Assembly: GCF_964036595.1 (NCBI RefSeq) | Contig: NZ_OZ038523.1 | Coordinates: 2,362,501-2,426,500, forward strand | Reading direction: 5' to 3' | Origin: Tenacibaculum sp. 190524A05c | GTDB lineage: Bacteria > Bacteroidota > Bacteroidia > Flavobacteriales > Flavobacteriaceae | Length of the DNA stretch: 64,000 bases | Shown here: piece after piece, positions 44,544 to 52,714 of the stretch | Position numbering within the stretch: position 1 is the first letter of the stretch | Layout: each line of letters starts with the position of its first letter | Notes under the pieces: generated by a model | The model's database searches: none | What the model was told of the DNA's origin: nothing | Seen by the model: only the letters and a program-made list of their open reading frames with translations | Program-made: the position numbers and the translations under genes

Positions 44544-45605
44544 TTAAATGAATATTTCTGAATAGTAATCTTGCTCTTCTTTAGTGATACTATCTATGGT
44601 TGGATTTGGGAAAAAAAGTGTGCCTTGAGGTTGTGGAGTTACGTCCGTTTTTTCAATTTCTACTTTCCCATTTTTTGTAAGAGGATGTTCTTGGTTAGTA
44701 ACCATTATTTGATTTTCAGACTTTTGTCTATACCTCCAGAATGTTTTCTTGTTTTCTATATAAATCTGAAAATCAATAAGGTTCTTAAGTAGACATTGCT
44801 TTTCTAAATCAAAGTTCCCCGTTTGAATATCTTCCGTGTCTACCTGTTCTGTTAAATTGGTTGCATTGTCTCCTGCTACTTTTACTTGGATAACTCCAAT
44901 TACCCCACTATTTTTTAATTGTTGAACAGAAGTGTTTAAGTAATCAAAAATCTCTGTTTCACTTTCAGTTAAGGTTGTATTGTTTGTTACTTTATCTTCT
45001 ATATCTTCAATTAAAGATTCTTCAATACTTGAAATCGTTACTAGTTTCGGAGTATTAGTATCAAATTCTTGATCCTTTTCTAAATTGTAAACTAGTTTTC
45101 TTGATTCTCTTTCTGTTATTAAAAAATCTTCCCACTTTTCAATGGCTCCGTCGGCATCAAAAATGTTAGTTACTGAAGAAGTGATATTCGATAAATAGTA
45201 AAGCTGATTGTTCTTCTTTTCCGTGATATCTGTATAATTCAAGAAGAATCTATCTTTTGCTTTAATGAAAAAAGTAAAGACTATATCATTTGATAATTCG
45301 ACTAGTGGATTATAACGAGTCACAACATCATTTCCTTCCTCTGAATTCACACTTAATGTGCTTGTTAAAACTCGAATTCCTTTGCTATGATTTCTAATTA
45401 AAACCCTATGATTTTTAGCTATACTTCTTGTTCTTTTATTTGGAATTACTTCAATAAAATCAAAAAGATTATATGATCGCAATGCATCTTCTTTTTCGTC
45501 ATCAGACAGCTCATCATTTGCATTATCTGCATGATATTTTTTATCTCCCTGATCTAGAAAATACGCATGTAATAAGTCGATATTAAAAAGTGGCTTATAG
45601 ATCAT
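44544..45605 (-). CDS. Unknown eCIS protein between cap and sheath genes
   Basis: The predicted protein has 353 residues, soluble and acidic in its C-terminal half, with no signal peptide and no motif I can name. The N-terminus is MIYKPLFNIDLLHAYFLDQG, and a beta-rich region follows (NHRVLIRNHSKGIRVLTSTL, DIVFTFFIKAKDRFFLNYTDI). The C-terminus repeats hydrophobic strands around LLKNLIDFQIYIENKKTFWRYRQ. A gene of this kind sits beside the cap and sheath genes in Bacteroidota eCIS loci. A cap-adaptor or sheath-terminus role is plausible by position. The 7-base gap to the cap gene and 18 to the sheath gene make co-expression certain. Confidence 0.75.
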   Translation of the reverse strand: MIYKPLFNIDLLHAYFLDQGDKKYHADNANDELSDDEKEDALRSYNLFDFIEVIPNKRTRSIAKNHRVLIRNHSKGIRVLTSTLSVNSEEGNDVVTRYNPLVELSNDIVFTFFIKAKDRFFLNYTDITEKKNNQLYYLSNITSSVTNIFDADGAIEKWEDFLITERESRKLVYNLEKDQEFDTNTPKLVTISSIEESLIEDIEDKVTNNTTLTESETEIFDYLNTSVQQLKNSGVIGVIQVKVAGDNATNLTEQVDTEDIQTGNFDLEKQCLLKNLIDFQIYIENKKTFWRYRQKSENQIMVTNQEHPLTKNGKVEIEKTDVTPQPQGTLFFPNPTIDSITKEEQDYYSEIFI

Positions 45606-45612
45606 CTTCTGA

Positions 45613-46188
45613 CTAATTATTGATTAATGAATTTCTATTCAATTCTGAAATCACAGAACCTTCTTTAGTAATAGCATCTCTTTCTATTTCTAGTAAAGTG
45701 ATTTTGTATAAGACAGACGGTTTTTGTTTTCCTCCTAAGGTTCCCCATATAAAATTGAGTTCTTCAAAAGTTGGAGTATAGAGTTCAGTGATAAACTTGA
45801 AACTTTTTATATTTTCTATTCCATCAACATTTTCATAATTAGAGTTCGCTTGGGTAAATACTTTTTTACCTTGAAAAAACTCAATGATTTTAGTCAAGCT
45901 TTTTAAAGACTCGGTATACGATGATTTGTTAAGACTGAATAGAATAAATAGGTTTAAGTAAACCTTTGGATTTTTGTACGAAACTGTATTACCACTTACA
46001 TAATCGTTTCGCACATTTTTCAACGCAAATTCTTCTTGTAAATTGATAAGAGATAATGCGATATCTGGAAAATTCCCTGGTGAATTCCCTTCGGAATCTT
46101 CGTCAGCAATATTGGCTAACGCAACAGCATTTTCATCGAGATAGTCATTTAACTCTTCTGAAATGATTTGTAGTATTTCATAAATCAT
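45613..46188 (-). CDS. DUF4255 tube-terminator/cap protein (Afp16-like)
   Basis: The predicted protein has 191 residues: MIYEILQIISEELNDYLDE near the start, then IALSLINLQEEFALKN and NLFILFSLNKSSYTESLKSLTKIIEFFQGKKVFT, the DUF4255 signature of Pvc16/Afp16. In Afp and PVC this protein caps the tube and sheath at the distal end and fixes particle length. It is the first gene of the 21-gene minus-strand eCIS operon, with a promoter-like box at 46229-46236 just ahead. Confidence 0.92.
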   Translation of the reverse strand: MIYEILQIISEELNDYLDENAVALANIADEDSEGNSPGNFPDIALSLINLQEEFALKNVRNDYVSGNTVSYKNPKVYLNLFILFSLNKSSYTESLKSLTKIIEFFQGKKVFTQANSNYENVDGIENIKSFKFITELYTPTFEELNFIWGTLGGKQKPSVLYKITLLEIERDAITKEGSVISELNRNSLINN

Positions 46189-46228
46189 TAGTAGTGGTAA
46201 TTTTATTTGGTTGGTTTGATTGACACTC

Positions 46229-46236
46229 CAAAGCTA
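46229..46236 (-). promoter_or_regulatory. Candidate -7 promoter box of the eCIS operon
   Basis: Read on the minus strand this is TAGCTTTG, an exact match to the Bacteroidota -7 element TAnnTTTG, 40 bases ahead of the cap gene's ATG. The -33 region has only a weak TTG. The surrounding 269 bases (46189-46457) hold no gene and separate two divergent transcription units. Confidence 0.5.
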
Positions 46237-46457
46237 CCATCACTCTTAGCAATTTTTCCCAATTAAAAAACTGTTTTAATTATGTTCTTTTCCTATAATT
46301 TAATTAGGGTTTTTTCACATAAAAAAGGGGAAAATCACCCTGCTAAAATTGTATTGGAAAATGTAAATTTTTGCACCGCTCTCTTGTCTGCAAATAATAG
46401 TAGTTCAATAGTTTTTTTTACCGACCTTTGCCGCTAAATTTCTAAACTTCATTAGCA

Positions 46458-47357
46458 ATGAATACAAGAGTATTAGCTTTAGCAGCAGTATCTATTGTAA
46501 CAATTATATACGGTGTTACTTTCACAGTAGCAAAAGAGGTAATGCCGCACTACGTAAAACCATTTGGATTTATTTTCATTAGAGTTTCAGCAGCAATGTT
46601 AGTTTTTTGGATCGCGAGCTTATTTATAAAAAACGATAAGATTGAAAAGAGTGATTATAAAACAATTGCAATGGCGGCTTTCTTTGGTATTGCATTTAAT
46701 ATGCTTACATTTTTTAAAGGATTAAATTACACCACTCCAATTAATGCCTCTGTAATGATGGTGACTTCGCCAATTTTGGTGCTTATTTTTTCTAGTATTT
46801 TAATGAAAGAAAGGCCTACATTAATTAAAATAATTGGAGTAATAATTGGACTTATTGGTGCAGTTGTACTTATTGTTTACAGCGGAAAATCAGGAGCAAA
46901 TGCTAAAAATATGATGTTAGGTAACTTTTTAGTTTTTGTAAATGCGGCCTCTTATGGTATGTATTTAGTTGTGGCTAAAAAGATTGTAGCAAAATATAAA
47001 CCTATAACCTTTATTCGATGGTTATATTTATTCGGATTTATTTTCATGTTCCCTTTCGGGATATCTGAATTCACAGAAATTCAATGGGAAATCATTCCAA
47101 TGTCTGGATATTTACGAATTGGATTTGTTGTGATTTTTGCTTCGTGTATTACCTATTTATTCAATTTATGGGCGCTCTCTAAACTTAAACCAACAACAGT
47201 AAGTGTATTTATTTATTTACAACCAGTTGTGGCAAGTATTTATGCTTTAATTGTTGGAAGTGATACTTTAGATACAATTAAAATATTGGCAACTGTTTTA
47301 ATATTTATAGGAGTTTACTTAGTTTCAAAACAGTCTCCTGCTAGTCTTAGCAAATAG
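46458..47357 (+). CDS. EamA/DMT-family transporter
   Basis: The predicted protein has 299 residues with ten hydrophobic helices in two EamA repeats. The N-terminal part has LAAVSIVTIIYGVTFTVAKEVMP, and the central loop has KSGANAKNMMLGNFLVFVNAASYGMYLVVAKKIV. The drug/metabolite transporter superfamily exports or imports metabolites such as amino acids; the substrate is unknown. It faces away from the eCIS operon. The promoter region holds CGACCTTTGCCGC at about 46432, a near-match to the -7 box. Confidence 0.9.
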   Translation: MNTRVLALAAVSIVTIIYGVTFTVAKEVMPHYVKPFGFIFIRVSAAMLVFWIASLFIKNDKIEKSDYKTIAMAAFFGIAFNMLTFFKGLNYTTPINASVMMVTSPILVLIFSSILMKERPTLIKIIGVIIGLIGAVVLIVYSGKSGANAKNMMLGNFLVFVNAASYGMYLVVAKKIVAKYKPITFIRWLYLFGFIFMFPFGISEFTEIQWEIIPMSGYLRIGFVVIFASCITYLFNLWALSKLKPTTVSVFIYLQPVVASIYALIVGSDTLDTIKILATVLIFIGVYLVSKQSPASLSK

Positions 47358-47387
47358 TGTATCTTTACGGCTCATTAAAATCAAGGT

Positions 47388-48254
47388 ATGATTCAATCTA
47401 TGACGGGATACGGGAAATCCGTATTACAATTACCAACTAAAAAAGTTACTATTGAAGTTAAATCTTTAAATAGTAAAAACTTAGATATCAATACACGAAT
47501 TCCATCTTTCTATAAAGAGAAGGAATTAACAATTCGTAAAAAATTAGCAAGTACTTTAGTTAGGGGAAAAGTAGATTTTTCAATCTATGTTGAAATGACT
47601 GCTGACGAAACTTCTACTTCAATAAATAAAGGAGTAGTTTCTGAATATATTAAGCAATTACGTGATGTAGTTGTCGTTGCTTCTGATGATGATGTAGAGT
47701 TATTAAAAATGGCTGTGAGAATGCCAGATGCTTTAAAAACAGAAAGAGAGGAATTGGATGCTAATGAGTGGTCAGAAATTGAGAAGCATATTGCAATAGC
47801 TATAAAAGAAATTATTCAATATAGAACTGATGAAGCCGCATCTTTAGAGGTTGATTTTAAAGAACGAATTTCTAATATTAAAGCTTGTTTGGAACAAGTT
47901 AAGGAAATGGATGGCGATAGAATTGCAAATGTAAAGCAAAGGTTAGCCAAGGCTTTAGACGAATTAAAAGTTGAAGTTGATGAAAATCGTTTTGAGCAAG
48001 AATTGATTTATTACCTAGAAAAACTAGATATCAACGAGGAAAAAGTTCGTTTAGCGAATCATTTGGACTACTTTTTGCAAGCCTTAGATACTAGCGATTC
48101 AAATGGAAAAAAGCTTGGATTTATTATTCAAGAAATTGGTAGAGAAATTAATACTACCGGATCTAAAGCGAATTTCGCACCTATGCAAAAGGTGGTAATT
48201 CAAATGAAAGACGAATTGGAAAAAATTAAAGAACAGATATTAAACGTATTATAA
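47388..48254 (+). CDS. yicC: YicC/YloC family endoribonuclease
   Basis: The predicted protein has 288 residues: MIQSMTGYGKS at the start (the family's strongest motif), VEVKSLNSKNLDI-type sequence (IEVKSLNSKNLDINTRIP), and a C-terminal HLDYFLQALDTSDSNGKKLGFIIQEIGREINTTGSKANF. YicC proteins are small RNA-processing endoribonucleases in the bacterial cytosol. The stop codon overlaps the gmk start by one base (TAATG). A near-consensus -7 box, TATCTTTA (47360-47367), lies 21 bases before the ATG. Confidence 0.95.
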   Translation: MIQSMTGYGKSVLQLPTKKVTIEVKSLNSKNLDINTRIPSFYKEKELTIRKKLASTLVRGKVDFSIYVEMTADETSTSINKGVVSEYIKQLRDVVVVASDDDVELLKMAVRMPDALKTEREELDANEWSEIEKHIAIAIKEIIQYRTDEAASLEVDFKERISNIKACLEQVKEMDGDRIANVKQRLAKALDELKVEVDENRFEQELIYYLEKLDINEEKVRLANHLDYFLQALDTSDSNGKKLGFIIQEIGREINTTGSKANFAPMQKVVIQMKDELEKIKEQILNVL

Positions 48255-48838
48255 TGGCGAAAGAATTTAAAGGAAAATTATTTGTGTTTTCAGCTCCCTC
48301 TGGATCTGGAAAAACTACTATTGTTCGTCATTTACTGGCTCAAGAAAAATTTGGTTTAGAGTTTTCAATTTCTGCTACTTCTCGTGCTCCACGTGGAGAA
48401 GAAATTGATGGTTCAGATTACTACTTTATTTCTAGAGATGAATTCATCAAGAAAATTAAAAACGATGAGTTTTTAGAGTGGGAAGAAGTGTATAGAGATA
48501 ATTTCTACGGAACTTTAAAAACAGAAGTAGAACGTATTTGGTCTCAAGGAAAGCATGTGATTTTTGATATTGATGTTGCAGGAGGACTTCGTATTAAAAA
48601 GAAATTCCCAGAAGAAACATTAGCTGTTTTTGTAAAACCACCTAGTGTTGATGAATTAAAAATTCGTTTGAAGAAAAGAAAAACAGAGAGCGAAGACAAA
48701 ATTAATATGAGAATTGCCAAAGCTTCTGTAGAATTGGCAACTGCTCCACAGTTTGATAAAATTATCAAAAACTACGAATTAGATGTTGCGCTTAAAGAGG
48801 CGGAAGAATTAGTAGGTAGTTTTATAGGAGTAAATTAA
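48254..48838 (+). CDS. gmk: Guanylate kinase
   Basis: The predicted protein has 194 residues. The P-loop is SAPSGSGKTT (13-22), followed by the GMP-binding SATSRAPRGEEIDGSDYYFISRDEF and the hallmark IFDIDVAGGLRIKKKF. It phosphorylates GMP to GDP with ATP, an essential step in nucleotide metabolism. The length fits the family. It is translationally coupled to yicC, as in many bacteria, and is followed after 16 bases by nadD. Confidence 0.97.
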   Translation: MAKEFKGKLFVFSAPSGSGKTTIVRHLLAQEKFGLEFSISATSRAPRGEEIDGSDYYFISRDEFIKKIKNDEFLEWEEVYRDNFYGTLKTEVERIWSQGKHVIFDIDVAGGLRIKKKFPEETLAVFVKPPSVDELKIRLKKRKTESEDKINMRIAKASVELATAPQFDKIIKNYELDVALKEAEELVGSFIGVN

Positions 48839-48854
48839 AAAGTCTAAGAAATAG

Positions 48855-49439
48855 ATGAAAAACATCGGGTTATATTTCGGAACCTTTAATCCTATTCACA
48901 TAGGACATCTCATTATTGCTAACCATTTGGTGGAAAACTCTGACTTAGATGAAATATGGATGGTTGTAACTCCTCATAATCCTTTTAAGAAAAAAAGTTC
49001 TCTTTTGGACAACCATCATCGTTTTGAAATGGTTTATAAAGCCACAGAAGACTACGATAAAATTTCACCATCTGACATAGAGTTTAAATTACCTCAACCG
49101 AATTATACGGTGCATACATTAGCGCATATTTCGGAAAAATATCCTTCCTATAATTTTAACTTAATTATGGGAGAAGACAATTTGAAAAGTCTTCATAAAT
49201 GGAAAAATTATGAAACCATTTTAGAGCATCATAATGTTTATGTTTATCCAAGAATTTCTGAAGGAGTTGTAGAAACTCAGTTCGATAATCATCCTAAAAT
49301 ACATAGAGTTAATGCTCCTATTGTAGAAATTTCTTCCACTATGGTTCGTAATGCGATAAAAGAAGGAAAAAATATAAAACCTTTACTTTCTTCATCAGTT
49401 TGGAAATATATTGACGAGATGAACTTCTATAAAAAATAG
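48855..49439 (+). CDS. nadD: Nicotinate-nucleotide adenylyltransferase
   Basis: The predicted protein has 194 residues. GTFNPIHIGHLIIA (9-22) carries the HxGH nucleotidyltransferase motif, and ISSTMVRNAIKEGKNIKPLL is the late ISSTxIR signature. It converts nicotinate mononucleotide plus ATP to deamido-NAD in NAD synthesis. It lies 16 bases after gmk in the yicC-gmk-nadD run that recurs in Flavobacteriia. Confidence 0.96.
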   Translation: MKNIGLYFGTFNPIHIGHLIIANHLVENSDLDEIWMVVTPHNPFKKKSSLLDNHHRFEMVYKATEDYDKISPSDIEFKLPQPNYTVHTLAHISEKYPSYNFNLIMGEDNLKSLHKWKNYETILEHHNVYVYPRISEGVVETQFDNHPKIHRVNAPIVEISSTMVRNAIKEGKNIKPLLSSSVWKYIDEMNFYKK

Positions 49440-49458
49440 ACGTCCTATTTTTTCGTTG

Positions 49459-49466
49459 TATATTTG
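49459..49466 (+). promoter_or_regulatory. Candidate -7 promoter box before the M23 peptidase gene
   Basis: TATATTTG exactly matches the Bacteroidota TAnnTTTG element, 20 bases before the GTG start at 49487. No clear -33 TTTG is seen. Confidence 0.4.
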
Positions 49467-49486
49467 GTAACCCAAACTAAGTATTC

Positions 49487-50353
49487 GTGGCAAAAAACAA
49501 GAAAAAACCTAGTAAGTTAAAACAAAAACTAACGGATAAATACCGTTTAGTAGTTTTAAATGAAGATACGTTTCAGGAGCGTTTTTCATTAAAACTTTCT
49601 CGATTAAATGTATTTGTTTTTGGTGGAATTTTCTCAATTCTAATCATTATTCTTACCGTGTTTTTAATTGCATTTACTTCTTTAAAAGAATACATTCCTG
49701 GATATTCTTCTACTGAATTAAAGAAAAAAGCAACACGACTAACTTATGAAGCAGATTCATTAAAAATCAAAATTGCAGTACTTGAAAAATTCACTCAAGC
49801 CATTAGACCTGTTCTAACTGGTGATATTGAACCTGAGGCAATTGATTCGATAAGAAATGAATCGAAAAAAGCAGTTGTAGATTATGCTAAATTATCTGCA
49901 ACAGAACAAGATTTACAATTCAGAGAACAAATAGAAAGCAAAGATAGATTTGCATTATCAGCCGGATCTGGGAACAAAGCGAAAATTATATTCTTTGCTC
50001 CAATTACGGGAACTGTTTCTCAATCTTTTAATGCTGCAAACAAACATTTCGCGATAGACATTGTTGCTAAAACTGGAACTCCAGTAAAGGCTATTGCTGA
50101 CGGAACAGTTATTCTTTCTGGATGGACTGCCGAAACTGGATATACCATTACCATACAACATAGTAATAATTTTGTTTCTGTATATAAACACAATGGAGAT
50201 CTTCTAAAAGAACAAGGAGATTTTGTAAAATCAGGAGAAGTAATAGGTAGTGTAGGTTCAACAGGAGAATTAACAACTGGACCTCATTTACACTTTGAAT
50301 TGTGGAACAATGGATATCCAACAAATCCAACAAATTACATCGACTTTCAATAA
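49487..50353 (+). CDS. M23 family metallopeptidase (LytM type)
   Basis: The predicted protein has 288 residues and uses a GTG start (VAKNKKKPSKLKQK...), chosen because the family begins with a basic segment before the membrane helix. One transmembrane helix lies at about 45-63 (VFVFGGIFSILIIILTVFLIAF), then a coiled coil. The M23 domain is at about 170-288, with zinc-site residues in HFAIDIVAKTG and the HLHFE motif (TTGPHLHFELW). Both conserved motifs are present, so it should be an active endopeptidase. It acts in the periplasm on peptidoglycan crosslinks. Confidence 0.9.
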   Translation: MAKNKKKPSKLKQKLTDKYRLVVLNEDTFQERFSLKLSRLNVFVFGGIFSILIIILTVFLIAFTSLKEYIPGYSSTELKKKATRLTYEADSLKIKIAVLEKFTQAIRPVLTGDIEPEAIDSIRNESKKAVVDYAKLSATEQDLQFREQIESKDRFALSAGSGNKAKIIFFAPITGTVSQSFNAANKHFAIDIVAKTGTPVKAIADGTVILSGWTAETGYTITIQHSNNFVSVYKHNGDLLKEQGDFVKSGEVIGSVGSTGELTTGPHLHFELWNNGYPTNPTNYIDFQ

Positions 50354-50417
50354 ATGCTATTTGTCATTAATCTGAAAATGATACTAACTTCAATTTTTGA
50401 CTTAAAAAAATAAACAT

Positions 50418-51914
50418 ATGTCTTTAAAATCTTTTTTAGCGATTCCATTTGCAAAACGAGCTGTAAAACAAGTTCGAAAATGGGCAAATAAACCACTAGA
50501 AACGCAAGAAAAAGTATTTCAATATTTAGTTACAGAAGGATGTAAAACAGCCTTTGGAAAAGATCATGATTTTATATCAATCAATTCTTACGAAGATTTT
50601 AAAAATCGCGTACCTGTTAATGATTACGAAGGTTTACGTCCATATGTAGACAGAATGGTTGCTGGAGAAGAAAATATTTTATGGAAAGGAAAACCTATTT
50701 ACTTTGCTAAAACCTCTGGAACAACCTCTGGAGCAAAGTATATTCCGATTACTAAAGAATCGATGCCAACTCATATTAAATCGGCTCGTAATGCTTTGTT
50801 ATTCTATATCAATGAAACGAAGGATGCTTCTTTTGTAAATGGAAAAATGATTTTCCTACAAGGAAGTCCTGTTTTAGATGATAAAAATGGTATTAAATTA
50901 GGGCGTTTAAGCGGAATTGTTGCGCATTACGTTCCGAATTATTTATTAAAAAATAGATTACCAAGTTGGGAAACCAATTGTATCGAAGATTGGGATACAA
51001 AAGTTGATAAAGTGGTTGAAGAAACATTACCTGAAAACATGACTGTAATTAGTGGAATTCCATCATGGGTTCAAATGTATTTCGAGAAATTAATTGATAA
51101 AACTGGAAAAACTATTTCGGAGTTATTTCCAAACTTTAACTTTTTCATTTACGGCGGTGTAAATTTTGAGCCTTACAAAAACAAGTTCGAAGCTTTAATA
51201 GGAAAGAAGATAGATTACATTGAGTTATATCCTGCATCAGAAGGATTTATTGCTTTTCAAGATTCTCAAAAAGAAAAAGGAATGCTATTACAATTAGATT
51301 CTGGAATTTTTTATGAATTTATTCCTGCAACCGAATTCTTTGATGAAAATCCAACTCGTATTTCTTTAAAAGATGTACAATTAGGAGTTAACTATGTGAT
51401 AATTCTTAATACAACAGCAGGACTTTGGGGATACAATATTGGAGATACTGTTGAATTTACTTCATTAAAACCTTACCGAATAAAAGTAACTGGAAGAATT
51501 AAGCATTTTATATCTGCTTTTGGTGAACATGTAATTGGTAAAGAAGTTGAAAAAGCATTGAATGACGCTATCAAAGGAACTGATGTGAACGTTAGCGAGT
51601 TTACCGTTGCTCCACAAGTGAATCCAGAAAATGGATTACCATTTCATGAGTGGTTTATTGAGTTTGAAAATGAACCTGAAAACTTAGATGAAATGGCGCA
51701 GAAAATGGATGCTTCTATGCAAGAACAAAATATTTACTATCAAGACTTAATTGAAGGAAAAGTATTACGCCCATTGATTATTAGAAAGGTTAAAAAAGGA
51801 GGATTTCATGAGTATATGAAATCTATTGGTAAGTTTGGTGGACAAAACAAAATACCTCAACTATCTGATAACAGGAAAATTGCAGATGTGTTGGAGAAGT
51901 TTTTAATCTCTTAA
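50418..51914 (+). CDS. GH3 (auxin-responsive promoter) family adenylating enzyme
   Basis: The predicted protein has 498 residues. The ATP-binding motif is FAKTSGTTSGAKYIPIT at about residue 99, with FFIYGGVNF, IELYPASEGFIAFQ and YRIKVTGRIKHFISAFGEHV. This is the GH3 family of the acyl-adenylating enzyme superfamily, common in Bacteroidota. Substrates in bacteria are unknown; fatty or aromatic acid activation is likely. The C-terminus is complete. Confidence 0.93.
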   Translation: MSLKSFLAIPFAKRAVKQVRKWANKPLETQEKVFQYLVTEGCKTAFGKDHDFISINSYEDFKNRVPVNDYEGLRPYVDRMVAGEENILWKGKPIYFAKTSGTTSGAKYIPITKESMPTHIKSARNALLFYINETKDASFVNGKMIFLQGSPVLDDKNGIKLGRLSGIVAHYVPNYLLKNRLPSWETNCIEDWDTKVDKVVEETLPENMTVISGIPSWVQMYFEKLIDKTGKTISELFPNFNFFIYGGVNFEPYKNKFEALIGKKIDYIELYPASEGFIAFQDSQKEKGMLLQLDSGIFYEFIPATEFFDENPTRISLKDVQLGVNYVIILNTTAGLWGYNIGDTVEFTSLKPYRIKVTGRIKHFISAFGEHVIGKEVEKALNDAIKGTDVNVSEFTVAPQVNPENGLPFHEWFIEFENEPENLDEMAQKMDASMQEQNIYYQDLIEGKVLRPLIIRKVKKGGFHEYMKSIGKFGGQNKIPQLSDNRKIADVLEKFLIS

Positions 51915-52009
51915 CTCAATCAAAATACTCCTTAACTCACTAATTGTTTAATTTTACTAAAATAGGATATCAACTATTATTCACTTGCCATATTTTAGCA
52001 AGAAAAGTC

Positions 52010-52714
52010 ATGTTGAAAAAAAATATCTTTCTATTAATAGTAGTAATTAATACTAGTCTATCATATTCTCAAGAAAAATACACGTTAAATTTCTATAACT
52101 GTAATTACGATGATTTTGCATTTACTCCTTTATCAGAGTTTAATATTTATGATACTAAAACAGGTAAAGAGATAAATTATAAAAAAGGTTGGGTTTCGGG
52201 TAAATTTAATTTTTCAACTGATAGTCCTGTTGTTAGAATTAAATATAAGAATATATACAAACAAGCTTTTGACACTATAATAAATCTAAATAATAAAAAC
52301 ACATCTCATGTACTTTGCATTGAAAAGTTCAAAGATTATTCTTTGCAAACTACCTTCGAACAATGTATCAAAAATAAAAAGAAATGGGAACTAAATCTGA
52401 ATTCAACAGGCTGTTTTCATTGGGATAATGAAAGTTTCAAAATTAAATACAAAAAGAATAAAGTTTACGTAGTATATAAAATTAATAAAGGTAAAAAGCA
52501 GTATATATTATTAGACCAAAAAAAAATTGATACTTTTATTTTATTTGAGAAAAAGCTTAGATTAATGAATAGACCAAATGGTGGTTGTACAACCTCTGAT
52601 TTGTATACATTAAATTCCTTTTATGGAAATCTTGTAATTAATGATGATTCATGCACTTTTAATGATATCTACTCTTTAAAAGAAGTTTTAGGAATTAAAA
52701 ATGGGAAAGACTAA
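52010..52714 (+). CDS. Small secreted protein, unknown function
   Basis: The predicted protein has 234 residues from ATG 52010, giving signal peptide MLKKNIFLLIVVINTSLSYSQ. An earlier in-frame ATG at 51944 adds an unlikely leader. The mature part is Lys- and Tyr-rich, with a beta-type layout (YTLNFYNCNYDDFAFTPLSEFNIYD). No domain recognised. Its last 20 bases overlap the convergent sigma factor gene. Confidence 0.6.
   Translation: MLKKNIFLLIVVINTSLSYSQEKYTLNFYNCNYDDFAFTPLSEFNIYDTKTGKEINYKKGWVSGKFNFSTDSPVVRIKYKNIYKQAFDTIINLNNKNTSHVLCIEKFKDYSLQTTFEQCIKNKKKWELNLNSTGCFHWDNESFKIKYKKNKVYVVYKINKGKKQYILLDQKKIDTFILFEKKLRLMNRPNGGCTTSDLYTLNSFYGNLVINDDSCTFNDIYSLKEVLGIKNGKD

Noticed and set aside
15577..46188. 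Prophage or type VI secretion system
   Set aside because: Sheath, tube and baseplate proteins resemble both, but there are no capsid, portal, terminase or integrase genes and no TssJ/L/M or ClpV. The AAA+ ATPase, DUF4255, DUF5908 and DUF4157 genes fit an eCIS.
51944..52009. Longer start of the small secreted protein
   Set aside because: The extra 22 residues precede the signal peptide and have no support. ATG 52010 gives a normal signal peptide.
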